From NCBI GenBank assembly GCA_964035575.1, contig OZ037851.1, forward strand, positions 682,001 to 746,000: 64,000 nt of DNA, written 5' to 3'. The position numbers and the translations under genes are program-made. The notes under the pieces were generated by a model. The model had not been told where the DNA came from. It did no database searches and saw only the letters and a list, made by a program, of their open reading frames with translations. The stretch is from Rhynchopus sp. YZ270_cl-10. Taxonomy: Eukaryota; Euglenozoa; Diplonemea; Diplonemida; Diplonemidae. Below are positions 51,873-61,560 of this stretch, piece after piece. The stretch's first letter is position 1, and every line of letters begins with the position of its first letter.

Positions 51873-51934
51873 GATAAATTGTTGGAGTAGTGTAGTTGCT
51901 TCGGTTGTGTTGTCACAATTGTGCAATCTCCACT
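51873..51934 (+). repeat. F2 hairpin, long form
   Basis: GATAAATTGTTGGAGTAGTG; body with TGTGTTGTCACAATTGTGC, where changes in the inner loop and arm keep TGTG/CACA. Confidence 0.85.
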
Positions 51935-52083
51935 GTCCTATTTCTTTGCATACTTTGGGTTTGAGTGAGCCAAAAGGTGCGTTGATTCTGTTATATCGAA
52001 TGGGAAAAGGGGAAAGAAAAAAAATCGAGGTGGGGGCTTAGGTGTATTACCTAGAGAAGGGGGTGTTACGATGTGGAAATAGA

Positions 52084-52130
52084 AGTTGAAAGAAAACGCA
52101 TCACCGCTACAGCGGCGGCCTCAGGCACTG
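52084..52130 (+). repeat. F3 hairpin
   Basis: GTTGAAAGAAAACGCATC, ACCGCTACAGCGGCGG, CCTCAGGCACTG. Inner CCGCT/AGCGG. Confidence 0.68.
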
Positions 52131-52280
52131 TTCTCCGCAGGCAATCAAACTCCTGAGAGCACTTCATCGGCATGCACACGGTTTCCATAGGTTCAAAATC
52201 ATTCCACCAAGTGGAAGATTAGGCCGATGACGCTGACTCACAGTAATTTCGGTTTCGATAGTTGCTTTTTTTCTAAATAA

Positions 52281-52336
52281 ATAATCTGTAGGACGATTGA
52301 CTTAGTACAGGTATGCCATACGGAAAGTTCTTCACC
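52281..52336 (+). repeat. F2 hairpin, short form
   Basis: ATAATCTGTAGGACG, TTAGTACAG, inner GTATG/CATAC, AAGTTCTTCACC. Confidence 0.58.
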
Positions 52337-52411
52337 ATTTTGTTGTTGATTAACTTTTTTGTTTATATTTCGTTCCTCTTCAAGGAGTTGTTTCCTCTAA
52401 AATAAAGTAAG

Positions 52412-52447
52412 GTTGATAGTGCAAACGCCTCTGGACGAAGGCACTGA
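52412..52447 (+). repeat. F3 hairpin, short
   Basis: GTTGATAGTGCAAACGCC, TCTG, GACGAAGGCACTGA. Confidence 0.7.
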
Positions 52448-52624
52448 TACTCTGCGGGGGGGGAACAGGGCTGGCGCAAAAATATTTTTTTAAAAAAGGG
52501 GCTATTATATCCACGTGAAAAGAAAACAAAAAAGGCGTGCGGGAAAACACAGACGCCCTCCAATAGGGGGCACATACACTGCGTCACTTTGCACGAATAT
52601 CGCAACGAAATAGAGAAAGAAATA

Positions 52625-52855
52625 TATCATACACCGGGCGTTATATCAAACGTTATAACATTATGCATGGATAGAGAATACGCGCCATACACACTATTTT
52701 TGTGTGTTTTTCGCGCCAGGGTGGGGTAGACGTTCGCACTGCAGTGCCACGTGACCCACGTTTTTGCACACAAAAACGGCAAAAGCGTTTGTGGGCAGAA
52801 ACCGAAAACATTCTCTATTATAACGTTTGATGTAACGCCCTATGTATGTATCATA
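52625..52855. mobile_element. MITE with about 37-bp TIRs
   Basis: Ends TATATCATACACCGGGCG and, inverted, TATGATACATACATAGGGCG, both followed by TTA(T/C)ATCAAACGTTATA. About 231 bp, non-coding. Confidence 0.82.
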
Positions 52856-52996
52856 AAAAAGGACCTTGTCGTGTATTTAAGAAGCCGTTCTGTGAGCTCA
52901 TTGGGGAGCGGAGACTTTCTGATTCATACGAGGCAAGGCAAGTGGCACCCGAGAGCATGACTCATCATCTGACAAGGGGGAAGAGAGTAAGTTGGT

Positions 52997-53029
52997 AAGA
53001 TGATCCTAACCCTCGCGTGCTTAGTCACC
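52997..53029 (+). repeat. F1 hairpin
   Basis: TAAGATGATCCTAACC, CTCGCGT, GCTTAGTCACCTAG. The CACCT box is duplicated just downstream. Confidence 0.65.
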
Positions 53030-53567
53030 TAGTCACCTATAAAAAAAAAACTCGAAATAAGTTTTCGGGGCACGTGAGAAAGAAAAAAAAGTAGTTCACA
53101 AAAGGTTTTGCTGGTATGGAAAACATTATGTATACACATCTGTGCGCACACCACATTTTCTTAATACGTCTATTATGACTTGATGAATCTCCAAGAAAAA
53201 AAGGGGGGTAAAAATGATGTTTTTTTTCTTCTTCTTTTTCGTCTGCAATTTGCAGCCTCCAGTAATGAACACCGGAAGGGGAGGAAAGAACACTTAAATG
53301 CCAGGACTCATCCGGGCAACATACATGGCACGAGAGAGAGAAAATTTGGTTAGATTTTAGACGACTATCAGCAGCTACAATTTCTCTGATATTTCCGCCT
53401 TTCCTGGTTCGAAGTGGAAGGGTTGCATTTATTAAAAAATGCTTTCTGGGTTTTTTGAAACGCTTTTTCAGAGAATCCCTAAAAACAGAGATTGAGAGGG
53501 GAATAAGACCACAACGCATCTGTGTGAAGAACACAGAATGTCATTTTGTTAATATATATTATTATCG

Positions 53568-53707
53568 TGAATTTATTTTCCAGTATTTCACGCACAGGTG
53601 GAAACAGCCCGAGGGGAAGCATTTTTTCCCGAGGGCGAAGCCCGAGGGGAAAAATGCTTCCCCGAGGGCTGTTTCCACCTGTAAGTGAAATACTGGTATA
53701 AATTCAC
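53568..53707. repeat. Palindromic foldback element
   Basis: Two arms of about 60 bp, GTGAATTTATTTTCCAGTAT and its inverse ATACTGGTATAAATTCAC, fold around GGGCGAAGCCC. GTGAATTTATTTT...TATTTCACGC recurs at 54254-54285. Confidence 0.85.
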
Positions 53708-53719
53708 GAAAATATATTA

Positions 53720-54334
53720 TTTTATCTCCAAATGAGACCATGAATTTCACAACCCGTTTTCACGTACAAAGAGACGAGGGTGGGGTGGTTCTTTTTATGA
53801 TGATTTTTGATTCAGTTTTTTGATGTGGAACTCTTAGCGCTGGACAGCGCCTTGAGCCAGAACTGGTGCAGCGGGTTTGTGGCGCTTACGCGGCTGTACT
53901 TCTGATGAAGATGAGGAAGACGATGACGATGAGTCACTTGTGTTCGTGTCGGACTCACTCTCCACAGGTGCCCTCGCACGTTTTTGAGGTCTCATTTGGG
54001 ATTTTTTGATGAAAATTTGGGAAAAAAAACGTGTAAATCCGTGGTTTGTGTGATACAGAAAATTAACTCAAAAATGCGTTTGAGACCCCAGAATGGCTCA
54101 AAATGCCTCTTTTCTGGCTTTAATTGCAAAATTGGGCCTCCAAAGGCCTCCAAAAAAATTTTCGAGAGTTCAGTTCTACGATTTTCTGAGCGTGAATTTA
54201 TTTTTCTGAGCGTGAATTTATTTTTCTGAGCGTGAATTTATTTTTTGAGCGTGAAATACCGGAAAATAAATTCACGCACCTCCTTCACGATTTTGTGAAG
54301 GGGCGTGAAATTCATGGTCTCAAGCGGGGATAAA
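53720..54334. mobile_element. TIR element with a short Ser-rich ORF
   Basis: Inverted ends TTTTATCTCC and TGAGACCATGAATTTCAC match the right end in reverse complement (with CC for TC). A triplicated GTGAATTTATTTTTCTGAGC lies near 54188-54245. It encloses the 53-residue ORF at 53834. Confidence 0.7.
53834..53995 (-). CDS. Short Ser-rich acidic/basic peptide
   Basis: 53 codons from ATG to TAA on the minus strand, too short for a strong call. The N-terminus MRPQKRARAP is basic, the middle is ten serines with an acidic lead-in (VESESDTNTSD), then PRKRHKPAAP. This looks like a nuclear-localisation plus phosphorylatable tract, such as the end of a larger chromatin or transposon protein. Its codon use is GC-rich against an AT-rich background. 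It could be a captured host exon. Confidence 0.4.
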   Translation of the reverse strand: MRPQKRARAPVESESDTNTSDSSSSSSSSSSEVQPRKRHKPAAPVLAQGAVQR

Positions 54335-54362
54335 AAAAATAAACCATTGTGCACGGCAAAAA

Positions 54363-54425
54363 ATTGTTTCATATACATTCTTTTTCTAATAAAAAGAAGG
54401 TACAGAGGGTGCTAAAGAAGTACCC
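54363..54425 (+). repeat. F6 double hairpin
   Basis: ATTGTTTCATATACA, stem TTCTTTTT/AAAAAGAA, GGTACAGA, GGGTGC/GTACCC. Nearly identical to 46289; the one difference in the first hairpin extends the stem by one pair. Confidence 0.82.
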
Positions 54426-54541
54426 TTGCTTTTTTTTGTTTGGCAAAAAAAAAAAAAAAAAAATGTGCTCTACTGTCAATGAAGGACCTTTACCGGTATT
54501 TGCCGTACATGGCAATCACTGACAACATGCACTGTTTAACC

Positions 54542-56722
54542 CAGGGTTGTTCCTTGTTCTCAGAAAAAACAGCAAAATTCTGGATTTATGTTCCCGTTTT
54601 TTTTCCTTTTTTTGGTTTTTTTGCCCTTTTTCAGGCTTTCCGAGCTCTACCCTCACTGTAGTGGGGTCATTTCGAGAAAATGGACAAGTTCTTGATTGAT
54701 ACAAATTTTGGTTACGACCACTAGTGAGTTGCTCACAATGCTAAATGAGTGTCAGAACTGTGATTCTGGGCCCACTTTAACCGCCCCTCGAAATTCAAAA
54801 AGGGGTCCCAAACCCGGGCGCGCTACACGCGCGCGGAACTTTTTGCAGCTTTGGCCTAGTTGCATTTTTGGCTGCAAAATGCAAAGGGGATCCCCAAAGA
54901 CGTTGGGAATATTATTTGGATGGGGCAGTGATTTTGTACTTGCATACACGCTCCCTAGTGGTAACCGTGTGCATGCCAATGAAGTGCTCTCTGGGGTTCG
55001 ATAACCCGTGGAACCAGTGCTTCCGCCGATGAACGGTGAGGCGTTTACACTTCTCTGTTTGCGGAGCAGAAAATAATATAAATGGCGCCGCAGGCAAAAA
55101 ATTTTGGGTACGGTGTAAAAATCTAGCCTCCGACGAACACTTTTTTGCAGAGCAAAAAATGAAAAATGGCGCCGCAGGCAGGGGTCCTAACGCTGTTCTC
55201 AAAAATAATAAAAATGGTAACTTCAAGGTAACTTTTCGTTTTTTGAGGGGAAAAAAAAAAATTCCCCCCTCAGAGGCGGTATGGTAACAACAAAAAAAGT
55301 GTCGTTGCAAAGGTGCAAATCCTCGGACATACACACTGGGAAGCCGTTGGTTATCGCCGTATCATCAGACCAACCTGCGGAAAGCCTGGTCTCCCCCAGG
55401 TCTCCCCTCCTCTGCAGCCTTAATAGCTTGGTAGCCACTGGTGATCCACAAGCCGTAGTGGGTGTCAGCCTTCGTATCAGTAACCTCAGTGCATTTATAA
55501 AATAAACGGCGGTCACAGCACCCAAAGGTTCCTGGCGAAGCCACGGTACGCAACATTTCAAAAATTGCGCGAAAATTATACATTGTGGCAAGCCCTGCAG
55601 ACCACTGATCTTGGCCAGGGGTTAAGTTAGGTTTTCGGGTTTTCGGGTTTTTCAAAAAAAAAAAAAAAAATTGGAATCTGAAAAGAAAAAAAAAGAATCC
55701 AAATTTTTGGGTGGTGTAGGCTGGGAAGGTGGGGTAGGGGTGGGGGCGGAGCCCCCTCCCGCCCCACCCTCTAAGAAAAAAAAATATCCTCCCGACCCAA
55801 ACAAACCCCCCGTCAGAACTGGGAATTATTCATACGAAGAGGCAACAGGGATCTCTGGCGAACTTCGGGTTCAGTACTGGTGTTGCGAGAGTGCGGATGA
55901 GGCAGGAAGTGGGAACTGAGGTTGGTGAGGGGTACACCAGTCCTGTTCTTCAAATTTATGCTCCAAAATTGTTAGGACAAATCCAAAAATCCCCAGGGTC
56001 CCCCCATTTTTTGGTGGGATTTTTGAACTTTGCCCAAAAATTGCGGAATTTTTTTTCCGCTCGCTACGCTCGCGGAGGTGCACCTTAAAAATTTTCCCGC
56101 TCGCTGCGCTCGCGGAGGGAATGGGTTATTTTTCGCAAAATCCAGAAAAACCGAAAAAAACCCAGAAAACCCGACTCAGCGAGAAAAAAAAAAGCTAACT
56201 TAACCCCTGATCTTGGCAAAAAAAGAAAAAAAATTCCCGGACCCGAATCATGCTCAAATAAGATTCGCAAAGAACAAGATCCAACGTGTTCCCGTGTATG
56301 TTAAGCATCCGAGGTCACTTCGTGACACCGGATTTCAAAAAATAAAAAAGGGGAAGGTCACTTTTTAGGGCACTTTTCGAAGGTCACTTCGAAGTGACCT
56401 TCGGATTTCAAAAAAATAAAAAAGGTCACTTCAGAAGTGGTAAAAGTTACCACTCTTAGGACCCCTGGCCGCAGGCAAAAATAAATTGGGGGTACAGCCC
56501 TGGACGGTGCAGGATTTTGTTGTCAATTTTTTTTTTCTTGCCCCCTGAAAACTCTTGCTTTTGAGAGTTTCGACCATTTCACCACACTGGTGGTGTGTCA
56601 CCTACAGTGAAACCCACCAGAAACCACAACAAAGCCCCCTAAGGAAAAAAGGGGGGAAAAAAAGGAAAAAAAAACTAAAATCCAGAATTTCATGTTCTCG
56701 GTCCCACTTAGGAACTTCCCTG
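54542..56722. mobile_element. hAT-like non-autonomous element, 2.2 kb
   Basis: Ends CAGGGTTGTTCC and, inverted, CAGGGAAGTTCC, with TTCTGGATTT in both subtermini, flanked by an exact 8-bp duplication GTTTAACC (54534-54541, 56723-56730). The interior is a mosaic: GTAGTGGGGTCATTT near 54658, TGGCGCCGCAGGC modules near 55083 and 55166, an inverted GCGTACCGTGGCTTCGCC module near 55535, and GCTCGC(T/G)(A/G)CGCTCGCGGAGG tandems near 56060. It carries the window's only minus-strand hairpin (F3 at 55014). No transposase is seen. Confidence 0.85.
55014..55052 (-). repeat. F3 hairpin, inverted copy
   Basis: Minus-strand reading: GTGTAAACGCCTC, ACCGTTCATCGGCGG, AAGCACTGG. It lies inside the hAT-like element, so its orientation may follow the transposon. 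Confidence 0.75.
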
Positions 56723-56730
56723 GTTTAACC

Positions 56731-57300
56731 CCATATTTTTTTTTTTGATTCTAGACGACTAACCAACATTTTGCACATCCCAAGGTACTGCTATTCATTG
56801 GAGAACTGCAGAGCAAAAAACGGTGCCAAAGGAAAGATAAACACAAAGCTACTTGAGTAAAAAAGTGAAGCGAGAAGACTACAACCAAAAACTGTAGTAG
56901 TTATTTGAGGAATAGAAGAAGCGTGTAGCACGATGAAACTAAAACTGTGGTGGTGAAATAAAAAAAAGTTATGCGGTGGGTTGGGGACGTGGAGTGAATA
57001 CAGCCACCTCTTGGAGGCTCTTTGGCACTGCGAACATCAAATAAAAGACAGTATAGTTTATAAGATGAACCTAAGCTCCCCGCGCTTCACCGATTGATCA
57101 CCTTCGCTATCAAAGCAAGGCAGATATCTCTAGGGGAAATGTAGATGAGCAATTGAAAAAGGGGAAAAAAAACTCTCATGGTCGCGACACCTCCAAATTG
57201 TGGAATTTTTTTCTCTAGAGATTTGCGCGTTGTGGTGCACACCAATGTGGACATCACAACCCTTAAGCTGTGTATCTCATAACATATGTTTTTGATAATA
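56731..57300. other. Short intergenic stretch
   Basis: No gene is supported. It holds an F1 copy at 57061 and AT-rich DNA between two transposons. Confidence 0.6.
57061..57110 (+). repeat. F1 hairpin, extended
   Basis: TAAGATGAACCTAAGC, TCCCC, GCGCTTCACC, then GATTGATCACCTTCGCTATC. The extension is displaced by several bases. Confidence 0.58.
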
Positions 57301-57714
57301 CAGTCATCCAACAAACGTTGGTGGGTAAAAACGTTGGTGGGTAAAAACGTTGGTGGGGTAAAAACGTTGGTGGATTTGGGGTCTCGAAAAAATTTGGTGG
57401 GTTTTTTGGATTAGAACTGCATTTTTGAGTTTCCTTTACGTGGACCCCTATGCCCCTATGCCCCTCCTCCCCTCCCCCACTTCCACCCAAACCCGGTCCA
57501 GATTGAAAAAATAATACCGCAAAAGTAAAAATAGATGCCCCCATATACAAAACCTGCCGCAGGTTTACACCGGCAATGTTGCACTTTTGGGTTTGCGGGT
57601 ACATGGTAAACACAGGTTAGAAACCACTAAGGTTGGTGGGTAAAAAGGTTGGTGGGTTTGGGGTCTCGAAAAAATTTGGTGGGTTTTTACCCCACCAACC
57701 TTTGTTGGATGACT
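57301..57714. mobile_element. Tc1/mariner-like MITE
   Basis: Inverted ends CAGTCATCCAACAAA(C/G)GTTGG, flanked by TA on both sides (57299-57300, 57715-57716), the hallmark of Tc1/mariner insertion. The subtermini are tandem ACGTTGGTGGGTAAAA units and a shared GGGGTCTCGAAAAAATTTGG block. Non-coding. Confidence 0.85.
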
Positions 57715-57735
57715 GTATGTTTACTTCGCGGTCGC

Positions 57736-58577
57736 CAGGGCTATTTCTAAATATGGGGTCCGGGGGGTCCAAAATCCAATCCGGGACACAATTTTTTTGG
57801 CAGATTTATTTTGTGCCAAAAACATCCTTATTTGCATTTTTGGGTTTCACCCGTGCAGTGGTGGGGTCAATCTCGAAAATTGGACAATTTTTTGACCACT
57901 TATATGAGCCCGGTTGCTTATACGTGGGGCCCATTTTCGGCCAAAAAATGCTGCTCAAAAAAAAATTTCCCCTGAAAATTTTTCAACCCCAAAACATACT
58001 GCGATTGGCATTTCCGGAATCTGTCCGCACTGTGGTGGGGTCAATTTGCAGAAATGGCCAAGTTCTTGGTTTTGGTCAAAATGAGTGTAAGGTAAAGGGG
58101 CCAAGGTAAATCCCACAACCCAGATTTTCTCTCCCAGATGCTGAAACATGAAAATGCGCGAAAACACCGGCATTTGCATTTCCGGAATCCGTCCGTTCTG
58201 TGGTGGGGTCAATTTGCAGAATTGGGCAAGTTCTTGGTTTTTGTTAAAATGAGTACGGTGCCAGTGTGATGTTAGTGTAGAGAACAAGTTTTCTAAGAAA
58301 CCCCATCATAGCACCTCCGGCATGCGGCCTGGTGCGCCCTCTGTTTTTTCAGAAAATATCAAAAACCCCGTGTCTTGCACAATCTGGAAGAAAACTTTCC
58401 AACACAAAAAAAATCGGCAACTTTCTTCAAGTAGAAAGCCCATCACCCCTCTCTTGGTAAGTACTGTAGTACGTGCAATTTTTTTGGCAGCCCTGTATAT
58501 AAGCCCCGTGCAAATTTTTTGGCAACTTTCATTTTCCAAAAATCAGGGACAGGGACAGGTTTTTAGAAATAGCCCTG
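57736..58577. mobile_element. hAT-like non-autonomous element
   Basis: Ends CAGGGCTATTTCTAAA and its inverse, flanked by an exact 8-bp duplication GCGGTCGC (57728-57735, 58578-58585). The interior has three GTGGTGGGGTCAAT modules near 57860, 58033 and 58201. It lies 20 bp from the Tc1-like MITE. Non-coding. Confidence 0.9.
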
Positions 58578-58676
58578 GCGGTCGCGATTCAAAAAAAAAT
58601 ATGAGGGGTTGGGTCACTAACTACCTGGCCGAGAGGAAACCTCTTTGAGGCCAAAAAGAAAAAGAAAAAGTTTATA

Positions 58677-58710
58677 AGATGACCCCAAGCCTCTCGTGCT
58701 TAGTCACCTT
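58677..58710 (+). repeat. F1 hairpin
   Basis: TAAGATGACCCCAAGC, CTCTCGT, GCTTAGTCACCTT. One arm is CCAAGC and the other GCTTAG, an intermediate with a C-A mismatch. Confidence 0.75.
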
Positions 58711-58890
58711 GAAGAAAAAAACAAAGAAGGTTTGAAATATGCACTTCGCTTTGCACATAAAGATATAAAAAAAAATCAAGAATGTAGAACACAAAAAAAA
58801 CAACAACCAGATTTGATGCTGAAAACATGAAAGAAGAAGAAAATACCAATACTAAAATACACTCAAAAGAAGACTCTAAAAAAGGGCAGG

Positions 58891-58914
58891 TCTAAGCCTT
58901 GCTTAGCCACCTTT
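58891..58914 (+). repeat. F1 hairpin, short loop
   Basis: TCTAAGC, CTT, GCTTAGCCACCTT. Stem exact, loop reduced to three bases. A TGTGC-like copy lies near 58735. Confidence 0.65.
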
Positions 58915-58979
58915 TAAACATTATCACGCACATCACATTACATAGAACGCCTTTTCCCCCCCAAAAAACCCAAAAAAAA

Positions 58980-60917
58980 TCACCAACAAAAAGTAAAAGG
59001 TCTTTGGCTTGCCACTCTTCGGCTTAGACAGGAGCGGATTGCCGCTTTGACATGATCTTCGTATTCTTCGGTCATGATGTCTTCGACTTTCGCACCGTCC
59101 AGGTATTTGCCGAGGGCTTTGTTGTATCCTGCCCATGGTCCCGAGAGATAGCCACCTACTTCGTACATCCATTCGGAACCTGAGACGGAGTGGGAGGGTG
59201 AGTCGTCAGGGTTGTGGGCGTGGCCGACTTCCCAGACGCGTTCGACCATGCCGCCGTCGGGTGCGTCGTCGTAGCGACGTGCTTGGAGAAGGCGTGGTAA
59301 GAGGCGCATGCTATACTCGAATGTCGCATCACGATGTGAAATGTCACAGCACACCAACGTCGACCCCGCAGCCCGCCCCAGCCGCTCCATCCCGTTCAGC
59401 AGTGTCGGCGTCGCACCGCACATAATGTACCTCCGCATATCCGCACACCCCATATCCCCACACACAACCGTCCCCGTCGCAATCGCGCAGTTCGAATGAA
59501 GTGGATTCAAATTCAAGTAGTTCTTCGTCGCCTTCATCGCAGCAATAGCATGCCTAGCGCAAGGTAACGCACCGTTGAAAGAGGCAAATACTCGATCTCC
59601 CAAAAAAACGTCGATAACCCCAAGCAAAGCAGGAAAGGCGGTGGTGGCAGCTTCAAGCATGGTGGTGACAGCGTGCTCGAAGACAGCGGGTTGCTCGGAC
59701 ATCGCGAAGGAATCATGAAGGTTTGTGACAACGAGGGTTACCTTCGCGCGTTTGACCTTGCTGTTGACGGAGAGACTCAATGGTTGGGGGAAGGTCTGTG
59801 TAAACTCCTTTGGTATGGAGCGTGCGCTGACCACTGTTGAGGTGTTCGATGGCACGCTTGCGCTTCTGCTTCGGTTGGAGCGAACTTCTTTCATCTCTGT
59901 TGGCGCAGATATACGGGATAGAACACTCCCCCTACGTGTCCGCGAACGCTCCATAAATGTGACAACCGGGGTGACCGGGGTGACTGGAGTGGTAGGCATG
60001 ACATCGGGTGGTACGGGTGTGGTGTCAGCATCGTCGGGTATGTCGATGATCTCGTAGGGTGGGGGGAGGCAGGCCTGCGGGATGTAGGGTTTGTACATTC
60101 GCAGGTTGTTGAGGATGCAGTCAAGCGAGAGGCGGAGACGTACCGGCACCTCCCCTGCCTTGCAGTCGGAGAGAAGCAGCTCCGCCTGCGGAAGATCCAA
60201 TCGCGCCAAACACCCCGACACCCCCTCCGCCACCTCGACAGCGTTTTCAATTTGCATACTCTTCCGCTCCACCTGAGTCGCAAACGACCGCGTAAAAGAA
60301 AAATCCAATACAAACACAACAACGTTCACAAGATACCCAGGTATAGCAAAGGTAGGTGCAATCTTACAAGGATAGTCACTACATTCGCAGGGCAGAGGCA
60401 CGGTGCTGCCGTGCACAGCATCAAGCTTTTCCAACCCAAATGTAAACATCGAATCTATGGATTCAACTGTAAGGTAAATGACGACAGCGTACATCACATT
60501 CAGAGAGGCGCGCTTTGAGGCGCGCGTTGCGAGGAGCACATCCATCCATACGACAAAGAGAGGCCACAACCGTGTAGCGCCATGACGCTTATTATCGAGG
60601 TCAAGCAGCATGACCGCGATGCAGTAGATGTACATCTGGTACTCAACGCTCTTGGATGAGAGTGCTTTCGTGCGGACCATGTGCGTAAGTGAGACGAAGG
60701 AGACGATGCAGATCATCAGGATGCCTGCAGGGAAGAAGATCCCATAAACGTTGCCCACAAAGATGGAGATCGTGGGCACCACGCAGATGAGGATGCAGAT
60801 GATGTTAGTCGTGAACAACACCCGTTTTCGGAACCGCTCCAGCAAGGTATCCGCCTCCTCCACCACAAACGACATCAACCATTCTGAAAACTGGGAGAGA
60901 GAGAGACGGGGTGTCAT
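58980..60917 (-). CDS. Membrane protein with degenerate class III cyclase domain
   Basis: A 645-residue protein. Five or six hydrophobic segments (about 38-58, 61-82, 95-106, 116-131, 140-152, 190-207) form an N-terminal membrane domain. A helical region at 222-284 ends NLRMYKPYIPQACLP, a motif found before cyclase domains in some protists. A Pro/Ser linker leads to the cyclase homology domain at about 389-545. The first metal position reads VTNLHDSF where active enzymes have F.DI.GF(T), so the Asp is Asn399; the second, GDRVFASFN, keeps Asp441. The IGD.VN..(S/A)R block reads MCGATPTLLNGME, losing the transition-state Asn and Arg. It is therefore probably not a nucleotide cyclase and may be a regulatory relative. 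Start follows ACCCCAGCAGAG-ATG. Confidence 0.82.
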   Translation of the reverse strand: MTPRLSLSQFSEWLMSFVVEEADTLLERFRKRVLFTTNIICILICVVPTISIFVGNVYGIFFPAGILMICIVSFVSLTHMVRTKALSSKSVEYQMYIYCIAVMLLDLDNKRHGATRLWPLFVVWMDVLLATRASKRASLNVMYAVVIYLTVESIDSMFTFGLEKLDAVHGSTVPLPCECSDYPCKIAPTFAIPGYLVNVVVFVLDFSFTRSFATQVERKSMQIENAVEVAEGVSGCLARLDLPQAELLLSDCKAGEVPVRLRLSLDCILNNLRMYKPYIPQACLPPPYEIIDIPDDADTTPVPPDVMPTTPVTPVTPVVTFMERSRTRRGSVLSRISAPTEMKEVRSNRSRSASVPSNTSTVVSARSIPKEFTQTFPQPLSLSVNSKVKRAKVTLVVTNLHDSFAMSEQPAVFEHAVTTMLEAATTAFPALLGVIDVFLGDRVFASFNGALPCARHAIAAMKATKNYLNLNPLHSNCAIATGTVVCGDMGCADMRRYIMCGATPTLLNGMERLGRAAGSTLVCCDISHRDATFEYSMRLLPRLLQARRYDDAPDGGMVERVWEVGHAHNPDDSPSHSVSGSEWMYEVGGYLSGPWAGYNKALGKYLDGAKVEDIMTEEYEDHVKAAIRSCLSRRVASQRPFTFCW

Positions 60918-61560
60918 CTCTGCTGGGGTGGTGGGTGGATGGGTGTTGATGAGAAAAGTTGGTGAACATAAGTGTCACAGTGCTTCAGTCGGCTCTGAAG
61001 GTATAGGGACAACAAGCGCAACATGCTATGAAATGAATAATGTCCCTTTGGGGAGGGTGAACAAAAGAAGAAAATCGCCATTTATTTTTTTCTAGCTTCT
61101 CATTCACCACAGGGTCGCACAGAGAAAGGACACACTATTTTTCTCTTTTTCATTTTCCCCCACTCAAGCGGGAACTCACCTTCCCTACTAGACAACAAGA
61201 CGCCCAATCATTTTTACTAGTATTGCCAGACAGGAATGAAAGGCAATATACACACATTGAGCAATGGTGCACTCTTAGTAACTCCCCCTAACTGCTTTCA
61301 ACACACACACACACCCCTTTTGGCAGTGCACAGGAGAGGTAACAATCCTGAAAAGGACGACATCATCCTGCATTTTTTTTGACACTTTTTGACAACTTGA
61401 CTTGGAAAGAATGAAAGTCATTTTAATGTGAATACAAGACCCATGATTTTCGCTTCATTTGGTTCATTTATATCTTGCCTATTTTGCACAAAAAAATATG
61501 ACCAAAAAAAAACACAAAAACTTTAAAATACTAAAACCTTTCCACACACTACAGAAACAC
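60918..61560. other. Intergenic between cyclase-like and cNMP-binding genes
   Basis: About 640 bases with C/T-rich DNA near the cyclase start on the minus strand, a CA run at 61300-61313 and no hairpin copy. Confidence 0.6.

Larger units (their letters stand above)
48806..53567. other. Gene-free stretch with hairpins and a MITE
   Basis: No gene is supported. Hairpins lie at 48887, 49832, 50601, 51061, 51438, 51543, 51715, 51873, 52084, 52281, 52412 and 52997, with a MITE at 52625. Confidence 0.6.
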
